From the NCBI GenBank assembly GCA_002343715.1, contig DDSA01000165.1, positions 7,342 through 71,341 of the forward strand: DNA of 64,000 nt, given 5' to 3'. The notes beneath the pieces are model-generated. The model ran no database searches. It had not been told where the DNA came from and was given only the letters and a program-made list of their open reading frames with translations. The translations under genes were made by a program, and so were the position numbers. Below are positions 11,201-18,290 of the stretch, in pieces; within the stretch, counting starts at the first letter, position 1, and the number at the start of each line of letters is the position of its first letter. The DNA comes from Phycisphaerales bacterium UBA2402 (GTDB lineage Bacteria > Planctomycetota > Phycisphaerae > Phycisphaerales > UBA1924).

Positions 11201-13227
11201 GTCTGGTCATAGGCCCACATCGCGAGATTGCGGAAGAAGGCTGGCCCGAACGGGGTAGGTACGATGAGATCAAAATCGCCGCCGACCACGAGGATCCGGT
11301 TCAGCGGGTTGCCCTGTCCCGTGCCGCCGGCGGGGTTCCAGTCAAAGAGAGTGTAAATCTCGGGAGAATCGGTGCCCGCCGTGTCGGGATTGTCGTTGAA
11401 CCCGTACGTGACGTTGAAGTTCGGGTCGAAGTACTGTGCGCCGGTGAACCAGTAGTCCGCCGCGTCCCAGATGCCCAGCGCGGGGTTGCCGACGGGGAAG
11501 GCGGAGTTGGGGTCGGATGTATCGAACGCACCGCCGATGAAGAGCGAGAGCCCGTTGTCGTCGTTGTTCCCGGCGTAGTTGGAAAGCATGTCCACCTGCG
11601 GCGTGAACTGGAAGAGATCGTTGTCGCCCGCCTCGTGAATGCGACCGGAACCTGTAGCGATGGTGACCTGTCCACGATCCCGGAGCGGGTTGCGATCGGC
11701 ATCGACGAGGAAGAAGGGTGTGTTGAAGACCAGGGCGGTGGCGTCTTTCAGGTCCCGCTGCGAGGCCACGGGAGTGCTGAGGTGATCGTCGATCACTTCG
11801 AGATTGTCAAAGGTGTGGTTCGCCTCGATGTTGAGGCTGAACTGCACGAGACTGCCCACCTCGAACCCGTCCACAACGACGAAGTACCTGTTGCCGCCGA
11901 TCAGACGGACCTGCAGCTCGGCGCTCAGGCCGATGTAGTCGTCGTTGCTGTCGATCAGCCTTCCGTCCTGGTCGAAGATGCGCAGCGCCGGATCGTTGAC
12001 CGGGGCCAGGCCCGTGGGCTGGGCGGTGATGATCGCGAGTTCATCCGCCATCGCGATGAACGAATACACCGCGGTCTGAAACGTCGGCGCCGGGGTGGCA
12101 AGGATGGGAGCCGGGGGTGTCCGGCTCGGGTCGCCGAAGCCGATGAAGGCCTCGCCGGGTCTGCTGGCGATACGAGTGACGCGATTCAGTTCAACCGCAT
12201 CTGCGGCGGCATCGAGCACAAGATAAAACACGCCTCGCGTGAGGTCGATATTCGCGTTTCGGATCTCATCGCTTCGCACCCGGATGTAGAAGACCTCGTT
12301 GGGCTTGGCGCGGAACGTCGTGAAGGCGTCGTTCACACGGCCCGAATCGCTGTCTTTCGCGGTCTCGATCGGCTGCCCCTGAGCATTGTAAACGTCGAGG
12401 CGCGTGTCGAGGCGACGGGTGAGGTTCGTCTGGGTCGATTGAGCATTGACCGTTACCAGGCTGTCGTACAGCCCGCGGTTGGGAGCGGTGTACTTGTAGA
12501 CAATCTCGTCCTGGCGGGTGATGAGGACACCCATGATGGGAGTGATGGGCGGCAGACCCGTGGCGAGATTCGGGATGGGGCTGCCGGCTTCGCGGCCGAT
12601 CCCGGCCTCGGCGGGAACTTCATCTCCGATGTCAAAGAGTGTCGACTGCGCATTGACGCGGAGCGTGTACGTCCCCGCGGCGGTCCCTTCCGAAGCGACG
12701 ACCACGTAATAGGTCCGCCCGGCCTGAGCGGTGAAACCGGCCCAGCCGTCGCGGGCCACACCTGTCGTCAGCGTGCCGTTGGTCGTGCCGCTGGCGACAA
12801 CGTCGCTGAAACTCTGTGAGCCGTACACCGTGACTCGGGTGTTCAGATTGCTCGTGGGGGTCTCGTTGGCCGTATCGGCCAGGATGCTGACGAAGTCGTC
12901 CGCGGCGGCCGTGAAACTGAAGAAGTCGTTGTCGGTTGCAGGATCAGCGGGGTTGATCGCACCGGTGCCCGTGCCGCGGCCGGTGGTCGGATTGAGGTTC
13001 ACCACGATCGCCGTGGCGAAACTACCTTCGAGCAGCACCCGCTCTTCAAGACGATCAACTGCAATCGTGGGCCTTGCATTGCCATCAATCCCAAGCGCGC
13101 GACCTACCCCTGCAAGCAGTGCTCCCGGGGTGCGGCGAAGAGGCTGGTGTGCGCTCTTGTCGTGTGAAGAGAAGCCAACTTTCGAGAGCAGAGAACGGAA
13201 GTTCCCTCGATCCATGTCGAACTCCAT
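5275..13227 (-). CDS. Giant surface protein with about ten PPC-type domains and a nested beta-propeller
   Basis: The protein has 2650 residues. ATG 13227 (MEFDMDRG) is chosen because the further upstream frame looks non-coding. Near the N-terminus is LEERVLL (about 60-66), a planctomycete motif of the LEPR-XLL type found in giant exported proteins. About ten pre-peptidase C-terminal-like beta-sandwiches follow, each with a DxDxFxF strand (NDFFSF, SDTYYF, TDVFRF, SDLFTF, TDLFNF, RDLFTF) and a closing YYVxVxG..G.Y.v.V. Around residues 546-1142 the fourth sandwich is interrupted by repeats of the type LYVGGDFTNIGG, LIIGGLF, LVIAGNF, LVIGGAF, LYVGGDFS, typical of a beta-propeller. The last 400 or so residues hold four further sandwiches around FISIVNPN, FIVFYNPS, AVLFNPGN and LYIYNPSN. 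No catalytic domain was recognised; a role in adhesion or surface structure is inferred. Confidence 0.85.
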   Translation of the reverse strand: MEFDMDRGNFRSLLSKVGFSSHDKSAHQPLRRTPGALLAGVGRALGIDGNARPTIAVDRLEERVLLEGSFATAIVVNLNPTTGRGTGTGAINPADPATDNDFFSFTAAADDFVSILADTANETPTSNLNTRVTVYGSQSFSDVVASGTTNGTLTTGVARDGWAGFTAQAGRTYYVVVASEGTAAGTYTLRVNAQSTLFDIGDEVPAEAGIGREAGSPIPNLATGLPPITPIMGVLITRQDEIVYKYTAPNRGLYDSLVTVNAQSTQTNLTRRLDTRLDVYNAQGQPIETAKDSDSGRVNDAFTTFRAKPNEVFYIRVRSDEIRNANIDLTRGVFYLVLDAAADAVELNRVTRIASRPGEAFIGFGDPSRTPPAPILATPAPTFQTAVYSFIAMADELAIITAQPTGLAPVNDPALRIFDQDGRLIDSNDDYIGLSAELQVRLIGGNRYFVVVDGFEVGSLVQFSLNIEANHTFDNLEVIDDHLSTPVASQRDLKDATALVFNTPFFLVDADRNPLRDRGQVTIATGSGRIHEAGDNDLFQFTPQVDMLSNYAGNNDDNGLSLFIGGAFDTSDPNSAFPVGNPALGIWDAADYWFTGAQYFDPNFNVTYGFNDNPDTAGTDSPEIYTLFDWNPAGGTGQGNPLNRILVVGGDFDLIVPTPFGPAFFRNLAMWAYDQTAGRWVWADLGQGSANGPIRAITVYDPVQFDPDGAGPLPEIQDPGDEELYVGGDFTNIGGFIDGAGNYLPGVAANHLARLNPDSFAWTQPGAGVNGRVNALIVYDPVDPGAGRPAVPDDPMTPVNEALDAINDAPDLPPSLIIGGLFPNTGEGGLAANNIATWNGVSIGALQGGPLNAVPDPRRPALPGGTNGEVFAFAVYTDTDPDGPNGLREEQEVLVIAGNFSNAGNLTNVGNIVKWGRPNWDLPALNIPNGVPLPQDPTDPTFFAYRPVLRWEVMDEANPNATNGPIFDLQVWDPPDINNNLPVRPPVLVIGGAFTRLGAQAVGNIGEFGPAPFAQGGQPGPGVLSNNYFGLGAVDGAVRALAVLTDDQEPGIATNLRSGVPQEVLYVGGDFSTVRLSPLAAPIAANRVAQFSAFRGLAADFFNWSRMANGVDYTANPPPVQPSTVFALAAFDDGNPAEWDRHDRRQTRVEITVNPASGSFINCFVRLYDSNGAVIYENDTKSPPFPDPAGSIDWSIAPGAFTFEAPGLWGGETYYLEVSSPTGGTGRYTVSVRTDAFPSNGNGPTRNDINSTITEEGQENFLPSSAKIDTNLITGVGTNIVGTENPPLHGNTVRVGRIRPSTGLAVQEAGDIGTISRIDDSDTYYFRAEADGFAEIRIATTLIPDAFAEQLDEFASITKTISSNLDAALRIFDNDFIQLGYFDDNPASGGDFQSDVVGTIGATFSRQDPRAVIPVQAGKVYFIQVESGVRYRNGAPANPADRELNIWREIDWRRATGAYALIVNDMPRNIRDVENGVEIVDDHTNVTPQFDQNLSTPITIGDNGLGVMLGEINNTPFNPVDVDWSTFFAPASGTVTITLTPITSTLIANLQVGRFNPDTGGLELVITGSGTGRPGDAVTGQFNALGGEQFHVLVSGLSNTEGRYRINITSAPVADDFPTLPKIADAGDIILRDFLGSGNIEGRLESPGDTDVFRFRAESFGTYTVTIDGLEATMRPAVTLYEISEDNAIESGLGFDDPNDPDDPRNNAILLRVGINNNNPAAATQRVQSSLPVTPDRVAGPTPPGTVREYPYYYVVVRGLDPNSDQGNYRVTVTFTPTDDHADGDTNGDGVPDTGEFAFATPIVLDAETGQGIESGIIETNLDSDLFTFTAPTNGDATVLISRPSGSLLRPRVFILDANANIITEAIGDDDLVFYQASTSFTAVRGTTYFISVTGFNDPLSPNVNSTDFGRYTVSVNTPPLDDYPNVGEFALSDVQAVIALGSSTGAGQIGGNVVGDGIVNPRIQPSNDTDLFNFTSIRAGSHTISVLPFDTSAGRLAPRVTLMDSSGNVIQTISSTLPLQEREITITNVLAGVKYYVLVQSTPGVLGSTPTGEYRIRVQGPGSGGGGGGDPSDIDFNNPTVLTLSGRTGDTCADDFIEVAGDRDLFTFTTGAAAGRVFVQVLTPLGSLLDASVRILSAPNENPGSTVAFDSSGIPGITATTSFAAQANRQYWVIVDGLGDTVGSYQLCINSRPTNNVLYFPEGFATDTIREFISIVNPNTTAANYSVTLRYETGDLETVITSGIVQPGSRGGTTIIDGSNFQAAGIRKGVPYSVIIESDQPLGATMAHYDFGNAIGDSFTERLSASWNFARVQREPGGVMDFIVFYNPSAFQVDVTLTAYQTGRAPVSSTQTVGALRRGGFSITDMPELPLGVFSVVLTAKATNPSNQPAFEGVVASLSHYSADGSAGFGLLGDPDGGGSSGAITNMFQGQFSRSEAVLFNPGNAAATVTITGSYMRTTLPEFSRTFDIAPGGQVVLTSADFALINDQPVGLRYTSNLPISAMSTVMQNGDSDASTAASVAGTRFLFGDAFMDPTLAGSKFFETLYIYNPSNVNAAITINLKFTDGTSTSFVRNVASRRFDEVRLHERPELTSRSGPTWFSMELSTGTIDKGGTPFMVTLTHYDLLLGGGWATTPVPVGFVNSIARIPV

Positions 13228-13672
13228 GTTTTCGCCGGCCTCACTCACAGGTTGCGGGAACGCCCGCCACCCGAGAAGAGGCCATCTTGCCGCGGAAACC
13301 GGACCAAGATTACCCCAGATGCCAAGCGCCGTCCGTTCCCCGCGAGCAACGACCGGATGCAATCCCGGACAGTCACTCGCCCGACGCCCAACAGTCTCAC
13401 AACCCTGAACCGAACAACCGCACGTACCACAGTCTACCAAGTTGACGAACGCCGGTTCAATGTCATGAGCATCTCAGAACCGGATTCGGCACATAGTAGG
13501 ATGATACCCCCGATGCGCACCGGGAGACCGGAAACCGTATTCGCGGTCTCAATTTGCAGGGTTCCTGAACTTTCCAAACTACTCCCAACTGGGAATCGCG
13601 GAGTTGAGAGTCGGACAAAAGTGGCGTCAAAGCCCAGTTGTGAACACCAACCGAACGTGACCGAGCCGCGGG
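13228..13672. other. Intergenic region upstream of the giant gene
   Basis: About 445 bases between the start of the giant gene and the end of the racemase-like gene, both on the minus strand. It presumably contains the giant gene's promoter and leader. I saw no convincing promoter, terminator hairpin or RNA gene in it. Confidence 0.4.
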
Positions 13673-14422
13673 TCAGGTGTTCGAGACTTCGTGTTCTGTC
13701 AAAGTATGCCGAATCGATGCCTCGGCGAGAATCTCAGCAGCCTCATAAAGAGGTATGGGCGAGGTTTCTCTCGAAACCATAATCGGGGCCTCGCTGCTCG
13801 CAATGATGACCGCTTCACATCCCCGGGCGGAGAGTTCGCTCAATGTCATCAGCACCGCCGATCTGGATTCGGGTTTGATTCGGCCATAGATCAGTTCATT
13901 GAAGATGATGTCGTTGATGATCCGCCCTTGCTCGGCGGGAGGGGTCAGTACCTTGATGCCGCGAAGCCCGAGATGGGTCTGAAAGGTTGAGGAGTTCATG
14001 ACGAGGTCGGTGCCGATCAGGCCGACTTTTTTCCTCCCGTCTCTGGCTACGGCGTCTCCGACCAGTTCCGTCATGGTGAGCCACGGTATCGGGCTGCCCA
14101 CTTCGGCGAGTTGAACCCCGTGCTGCACGGCGGCGTCCGGTGTCAGGCAGAACTGTGCGCCACAGCGAGCCAGCAGTTCCGCGGATCGCCGTAACAATCT
14201 TCCCACGGACATCCAGTCATCGCGACGGATGGCATCGATGTACATCTGGAGTGGTTCATTATGAACGGACAGCCTCGGCTGTGCGTCCGCGGCGCGCAGT
14301 TTTCCGGCATGCCGTGTGAGGGCCTGGTAAAAAAGCGCCGCGCCCTCCGGGCTGACGCCGACAATCCCGATGTGAGCGGTCAAAGACTCATCGCTCCCTT
14401 CTGCTCGGCTGAACAGGCTCAC
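13673..14422 (-). CDS. Aspartate/glutamate racemase-fold protein lacking the catalytic cysteines
   Basis: The 249-residue protein has the two-lobed Asp/Glu racemase fold: IGIVGVSPEGAALFYQAL at the N-terminus, a mid segment KVGLIGTDLVMNSSTFQ, and NDIIFNELIYGRI near the second lobe. The two active-site positions have changed. Where the family has P-C-N-T-A-H, the sequence reads FCLTPDAAVQHG, with Asp at the cysteine position in the simplest alignment. Where it has G-C-T-E-I-P, the sequence is ASSEAP, with Ser for Cys. GTG 14422 is preferred, with GGAG about 9 bases upstream; the longer frame would overlap hscB. It is divergent from hscB. It may be an isomerase with different acid/base residues, or a non-catalytic binder. 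Confidence 0.75.
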   Translation of the reverse strand: MSLFSRAEGSDESLTAHIGIVGVSPEGAALFYQALTRHAGKLRAADAQPRLSVHNEPLQMYIDAIRRDDWMSVGRLLRRSAELLARCGAQFCLTPDAAVQHGVQLAEVGSPIPWLTMTELVGDAVARDGRKKVGLIGTDLVMNSSTFQTHLGLRGIKVLTPPAEQGRIINDIIFNELIYGRIKPESRSAVLMTLSELSARGCEAVIIASSEAPIMVSRETSPIPLYEAAEILAEASIRHTLTEHEVSNT

Positions 14423-14484
14423 GGTAGCGCTCCGGAACGTGGTCGGCTTGGCGTGGGGTCTCTTCGACCCGATACGCTGTGACC

Positions 14485-14985
14485 ATGATGCCCGATCCGT
14501 TCGAACTTCTCGGTCTGCACCCGCGATTTGCACTCGATCCGATCACGCTTGAGAAGGCGTATCTGTCGCGTGTGGCGCGGCTTCACCCCGATGCCGAGGG
14601 CATGGAAGATAACCACAACGCGGCGGCATCACTGAATGATGCAAGGACGCTGCTCGCGGACCCGGAGCGGCGCGCCGCCGCGCTCCTGGAGCGATTGGGG
14701 GGACCTTCGGCTTCGACGGACAAGGGTCTGCCGACAGGCTTCCTGTCAGAAATGATGGAGCTCCGCGAGACGATAGAGTCTGACCTTCGGTCCGATCCTC
14801 TTCAAGCGCGGGCGAAGTGGCGGGCGTGGGCTGATAAGCTTCGCAGCGAGTACATCGATCGAGTGGGGACCATGTTCGACCGATTGTCGGCTCCTCCTCA
14901 ACCTGCGGACCTGAAGGCGATTCGCGTCCATCTGAACGCATGGCGATACATCGAACGTCTGATCGAGCAACTCTCCGACGAATGA
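14485..14985 (+). CDS. hscB: J-domain co-chaperone HscB-like
   Basis: About 166 residues. The N-terminal J domain begins PDPFELLGLHPRFALDP, close to HscB, and keeps the HPD tripeptide (RLHPDAEG) needed to stimulate the Hsp70 partner ATPase. The C-terminal half contains GFLSEMMELRETIES, matching the HscB helical domain that binds the Fe-S scaffold IscU. No hscA, iscU or other Fe-S genes lie nearby, so the role in iron-sulfur cluster transfer is inferred from the family. Tandem ATGs occur at 14485 and 14488, and a GTG at 14479 is also in frame; no Shine-Dalgarno separates them. Confidence 0.82.
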   Translation: MMPDPFELLGLHPRFALDPITLEKAYLSRVARLHPDAEGMEDNHNAAASLNDARTLLADPERRAAALLERLGGPSASTDKGLPTGFLSEMMELRETIESDLRSDPLQARAKWRAWADKLRSEYIDRVGTMFDRLSAPPQPADLKAIRVHLNAWRYIERLIEQLSDE

Positions 14986-15033
14986 CACGTTGAAACCACA
15001 GAAGGACCGCCGCCGAACGTACCATACTCCCGC

Positions 15034-16086
15034 ATGGTTCGCTGGTTCACCATCCTTCTATCACTCGCCGGACTGTGCATCGGGGTCTGGGCTGTTTCGA
15101 CGGCGGACCAGAAAGAACCGCCGTTGCCATTGGCGAGGCCGGCATCGATCAATCCCTTTGACCGCGGCGTCGCGGCGCTGGGCGTCATCGAGCCCGCGGG
15201 CAAGAGTGTTACCGTCAACGCCCCCGAGCCCGGTCTCGTCGTGGAACTCTTTGCCGACGTCGGCGAAGACGTCAGCAAAGGCGATCCCCTCTTTCGCCTC
15301 GATTCCCGGCGGTTGGAAGCGGACCTCGTCAGAGCATTGGCCGCCGTCGCCGCGGGCGAAGCCGAGGTGAATCGCTGGCACGCCCTCCCGCGTGCGGAGG
15401 ATCTGCCTCCGATGGAGGCGGCGGCGGCCGCGGCGGAGGCTCTCTGGAAGGACCGCGAAGAGCAGCGTCTGTTGGTGGAAGATGCGGCCCGCCGAGGTTC
15501 GGGCACATCGCGGGACGTCTCACGCGCTGCTTTTCAGGCCGCCGCGGCGAAAGCGGAGTACGACCGTGCGATGGCGGACCTCACGAAACTCCGGTCAGGA
15601 GGTTGGAGGCCCGATCTGGCCGTCGCCACGGCCGAACTGGAGCGGTTACGGGCAGAAGTGAAGTCTCTGCAGTTGCTTACGGAGCGTCTCACCGTTCGGG
15701 CGCCTCGCGATGGAAGAGTGCTCCGCCGACAGATTGAAGTGGGGGAGTTCACAAGCGGCGAGCCATCACGTCCTGCGATGATCATCGGCGATCTGTCAAC
15801 GCTGCATGTACGTGCGCAGGTCGATGAGGAGGACATCGGCCTGATCCGCGCGACCGATCCCGCGCCGCGTGCTACCGCTCGAACTCGGGGTGCCGTCGTC
15901 GCGGAACTCCCGCTTGAACTGATCCGCATCGAACCCTTCGCCCGACCAAAGTCGGACCTCATCGGAACAAACCAGGAACGGGTTGATACACGCGTGATTG
16001 ATGTTCTGTTCCGTGTGAAGCAATCGCCGACGATTCCGGTGTATCCCGGGCAGGCCGTGGACGTTTTCATCGAATCGACGATGTGA
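15034..16086 (+). CDS. HlyD-family membrane fusion protein
   Basis: A periplasmic adaptor of 350 residues with one N-terminal membrane segment (about 3-22). Next comes a first lipoyl half-motif (VTVNAPEPGLVVELFADVG, VSKGDPLFRLD), an alpha-helical hairpin rich in Ala and Glu (about 95-210), the second lipoyl half (LTVRAPRDGRVLRRQIEVGE) and a beta-barrel domain (LHVRAQVDEEDI) ending VYPGQAVDVFIE. Such proteins link an inner-membrane transporter (ABC, RND or MFS) to the outer membrane. No transporter or outer-membrane channel gene is adjacent: hscB is before it and xseB after. The partner must be elsewhere, or the gene works with a distant transporter. Confidence 0.85.
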   Translation: MVRWFTILLSLAGLCIGVWAVSTADQKEPPLPLARPASINPFDRGVAALGVIEPAGKSVTVNAPEPGLVVELFADVGEDVSKGDPLFRLDSRRLEADLVRALAAVAAGEAEVNRWHALPRAEDLPPMEAAAAAAEALWKDREEQRLLVEDAARRGSGTSRDVSRAAFQAAAAKAEYDRAMADLTKLRSGGWRPDLAVATAELERLRAEVKSLQLLTERLTVRAPRDGRVLRRQIEVGEFTSGEPSRPAMIIGDLSTLHVRAQVDEEDIGLIRATDPAPRATARTRGAVVAELPLELIRIEPFARPKSDLIGTNQERVDTRVIDVLFRVKQSPTIPVYPGQAVDVFIESTM

Positions 16087-16143
16087 CGCCCACCCGCTCG
16101 CGGTGCCACGCGGAGTCAGGTTCGGTCAAGTTGGAAGGCCCGG

Positions 16144-16425
16144 TTGCACTCCTACGCTTCGGTCGTGCAGCAACCACCCAGGTCAGACGCGCCCGCCGAC
16201 AGCCTGAACTTTGAGCAGGCGATCGAGTCACTCGAAGCGATCGTTGCGCAGATCGAGGGTGGCACCCTCGGGCTGGAAGCCTCCATCGCCCGGTACGAAC
16301 AGGGCGTAGCGCTGATCGCGCGATGCAAGGAGATTCTCCGCGTGCAGGAGCAACGCGTCGAGGAACTCAACAAGCGTGCCGCGGGGCTTGCCGAGAGTGG
16401 CGCGCCCGGTCCCGCTCCCGTATGA
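16144..16425 (+). CDS. xseB: Exodeoxyribonuclease VII small subunit
   Basis: A small helical subunit of 93 residues with the family signature SLNFEQAIESLEAIVAQIEGG, then LGLEASIARYEQGVALIARC and a C-terminal coiled coil (LRVQEQRVEELNK). It associates with XseA to form the nuclease that trims single-stranded DNA ends. The TTG start at 16144 is chosen because GGAAGG lies 5 bases upstream; GTG 16165 is an alternative. The stop codon overlaps the next start (ATGA), so scpB is probably translationally coupled. xseA is not in the window. Confidence 0.93.
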   Translation: MHSYASVVQQPPRSDAPADSLNFEQAIESLEAIVAQIEGGTLGLEASIARYEQGVALIARCKEILRVQEQRVEELNKRAAGLAESGAPGPAPV

Positions 16426-17093
16426 TCCGCACGATGTCTGAACTCGCCGCCACCGCCCACAACGACGCGAGGCCCGCCTCCGCGGACCCTGATCTTGCAG
16501 CCATCGCACGTCGCCTGGAGGCGTTGCTCATCAGCGCCGAGCGGCCTGTAAGCGGGGAACGCTTCGCCGCGGCGCTCAAACTCGTTCGGTTGCCGGAGGA
16601 TGACTCCGCGCCGGCCGAAGAACGCAAGTCCAACGGCAAGCCCTCTTCCGCGGCCGCGATCGCCGATGCCACGGGTCGTATCGCTGCGGCCGTCGCTTTC
16701 CTCAACGAGGAATACGAGCGTGGCGGACGAGCCTTCCGCATCGAGGAAGTGGCCGGCGGCTACAGGGTCATGACCCTTCCCGAGTTTGCGGAAGTTCTGG
16801 CGGAGTTCCACCGTTCCCGTCTGCCGGGCAGGCTCAGCCGCGCCGCCGTGGAGACCCTGGCCATCATCGCCTACAAGCAGCCCATCACTCGTGCCCAGCT
16901 GGAGGCGATCCGCGGCGTCTCGTGCGGCGAGGTGCTCCGCAGCCTCATGGAGCGCCGCATCATCACCATCAAGGGACGGGCCGAAGAGTTAGGCAGGCCG
17001 ATGCTCTACGGCACAACACGTCAGTTTCTCGACCTGTTCGGGCTTGCCTCCATCGCCGACCTGCCCACGGCGGCGGACACGCGGCCCGCCTGA
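16422..17093 (+). CDS. scpB: Segregation and condensation protein B
   Basis: A 223-residue winged-helix kleisin-interacting subunit of the SMC-ScpAB condensin. Family motifs are clear: an N-terminal LAAIARRLEALLISAERPVS, a central YRVMTLPEFAEVL, and the second winged helix LSRAAVETLAIIAYKQPITRAQ...IRGVSCGEVLRSLMERRIITIKGRAEELGRPMLYGTT. A low-complexity Ala-rich insertion separates the first helix-turn-helix parts. The start ATG at 16422 overlaps the xseB stop as ATGA; ATG 16434 is also possible. scpA, usually adjacent, is absent here. Confidence 0.94.
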   Translation: MIRTMSELAATAHNDARPASADPDLAAIARRLEALLISAERPVSGERFAAALKLVRLPEDDSAPAEERKSNGKPSSAAAIADATGRIAAAVAFLNEEYERGGRAFRIEEVAGGYRVMTLPEFAEVLAEFHRSRLPGRLSRAAVETLAIIAYKQPITRAQLEAIRGVSCGEVLRSLMERRIITIKGRAEELGRPMLYGTTRQFLDLFGLASIADLPTAADTRPA

Positions 17094-17111
17094 CAGGCAC
17101 GGGGCCGCGTC

Positions 17112-18290
17112 ATGACCGATACTCCTTCACAGACGCAGCCGGGCTTCGAGGCGATGGCCCGCCCGAGTGATGCACAGGTGCGCCGCATCGGCCGGCGTTA
17201 CCACGTTCACCTTCCGGGATTCGTCTATGTCGTCACGACGGTGGTGCTGGTGCTGGGAGCAATCAACGGTCAGAACAATCTCCTCTTTGCGCTCTTCGGG
17301 TTGGCCGTGGGCGGGCTTGTCGTATCGGGTCTGTTGAGCGGTGCGAATCTGGTAGGCATCGCTGTGCAACGGATGCCGCCCGTCCACGGTCTCGTCGGCG
17401 AGCAGGTGACGGTTCGCTATCGCGTACGAAATCGCAACTTCCTCATGGGAGCGTTCGCGGTGACCATCGAGGAAGTTCCGCCGACCGGTTCCCGCGGTCC
17501 TCACCGGCTCGGACCTGTCCGGGGATTCGCGGCGTATATCCCCGCGAGAAAAGAAGTGATCGTCGAGGCCCGGGGCTGGTGCTTGTCTCGGGGAGGCGCG
17601 GAGTTGGCTCGTGTGCGGGCGGTCAGCACCTTCCCGTTCGGATTGACGAGAAAATCGGTGGCGTTCGAGCAGCGACAACGCATCCGCATCCGACCGCGCA
17701 TCGCGCCGTTGCCCAGGAGTGTCCTCGCCAGCATTGACGGCCGCGAGCCACGCGGCGGTCGGCCGCGGCCATGGCGGGGAGGCGACGAGTTCTGGGCTTT
17801 GCGGGAGTACGCGCCCGGAGACGGGGTGAGGTCCATCGCGTGGAAACCGACGGCCCGTCTCGACCGCCTGATCGTTCGAGACCGGGCGACAGGCGGGTCT
17901 CGACGTCTGTGGATCGAGATCCATGCCACGAACGCCACTCAGGATGATGTCGAACACACGCTCTGTGCCGCTGCAGGATTGGTCAATCTGGCGTACGAAG
18001 CAGGATTCGCCGTCGGGGTGCGAACGGAAGATGGGGCGGTACTCAGCCCGCTGCGTACAGGCAGGGCGTACCTGTGGGAGGCCCTCGATGCGCTGGCGGA
18101 GTGGCCCGCACCACGGCAAGCCCTTCCGGTTCGTTCGGGCAATACCGCAGAGGGGAGTTCTGTTCTAGTGGTATCGGCCCGGCACCCGTCCGTTGATGGA
18201 AACCAGGTACTTTGGGGCGCCGATCCTTCGCTCTTTCCGCCGGGGTTCAGTCCGCGTTTCGAGGCGCCCACGGAGGATCAACGGTCGTGA
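17112..18290 (+). CDS. DUF58 domain protein
   Basis: A 392-residue membrane protein with two adjacent hydrophobic segments (about 34-56 and 58-80), a beta-rich extracytoplasmic-type region, then the DUF58 signature around GGDEFWALREYAPGDGVRSIAWKPTARLDRLIVRD and a von Willebrand A-like tail. DUF58 proteins usually occur with a MoxR AAA+ ATPase and a transglutaminase-like membrane protein. Here the transglutaminase gene overlaps the stop as GTGA, which fits that pattern. No moxR gene lies immediately upstream; the neighbour there is scpB. The biochemical function of DUF58 is not established. Confidence 0.88.
   Translation: MTDTPSQTQPGFEAMARPSDAQVRRIGRRYHVHLPGFVYVVTTVVLVLGAINGQNNLLFALFGLAVGGLVVSGLLSGANLVGIAVQRMPPVHGLVGEQVTVRYRVRNRNFLMGAFAVTIEEVPPTGSRGPHRLGPVRGFAAYIPARKEVIVEARGWCLSRGGAELARVRAVSTFPFGLTRKSVAFEQRQRIRIRPRIAPLPRSVLASIDGREPRGGRPRPWRGGDEFWALREYAPGDGVRSIAWKPTARLDRLIVRDRATGGSRRLWIEIHATNATQDDVEHTLCAAAGLVNLAYEAGFAVGVRTEDGAVLSPLRTGRAYLWEALDALAEWPAPRQALPVRSGNTAEGSSVLVVSARHPSVDGNQVLWGADPSLFPPGFSPRFEAPTEDQRS

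Noticed and set aside
10423..12819. A 798-codon open frame on the + strand
   Set aside because: It lies wholly antisense to the PPC-repeat giant gene and shows no domain. Long antisense frames are expected in such GC-rich repetitive DNA.
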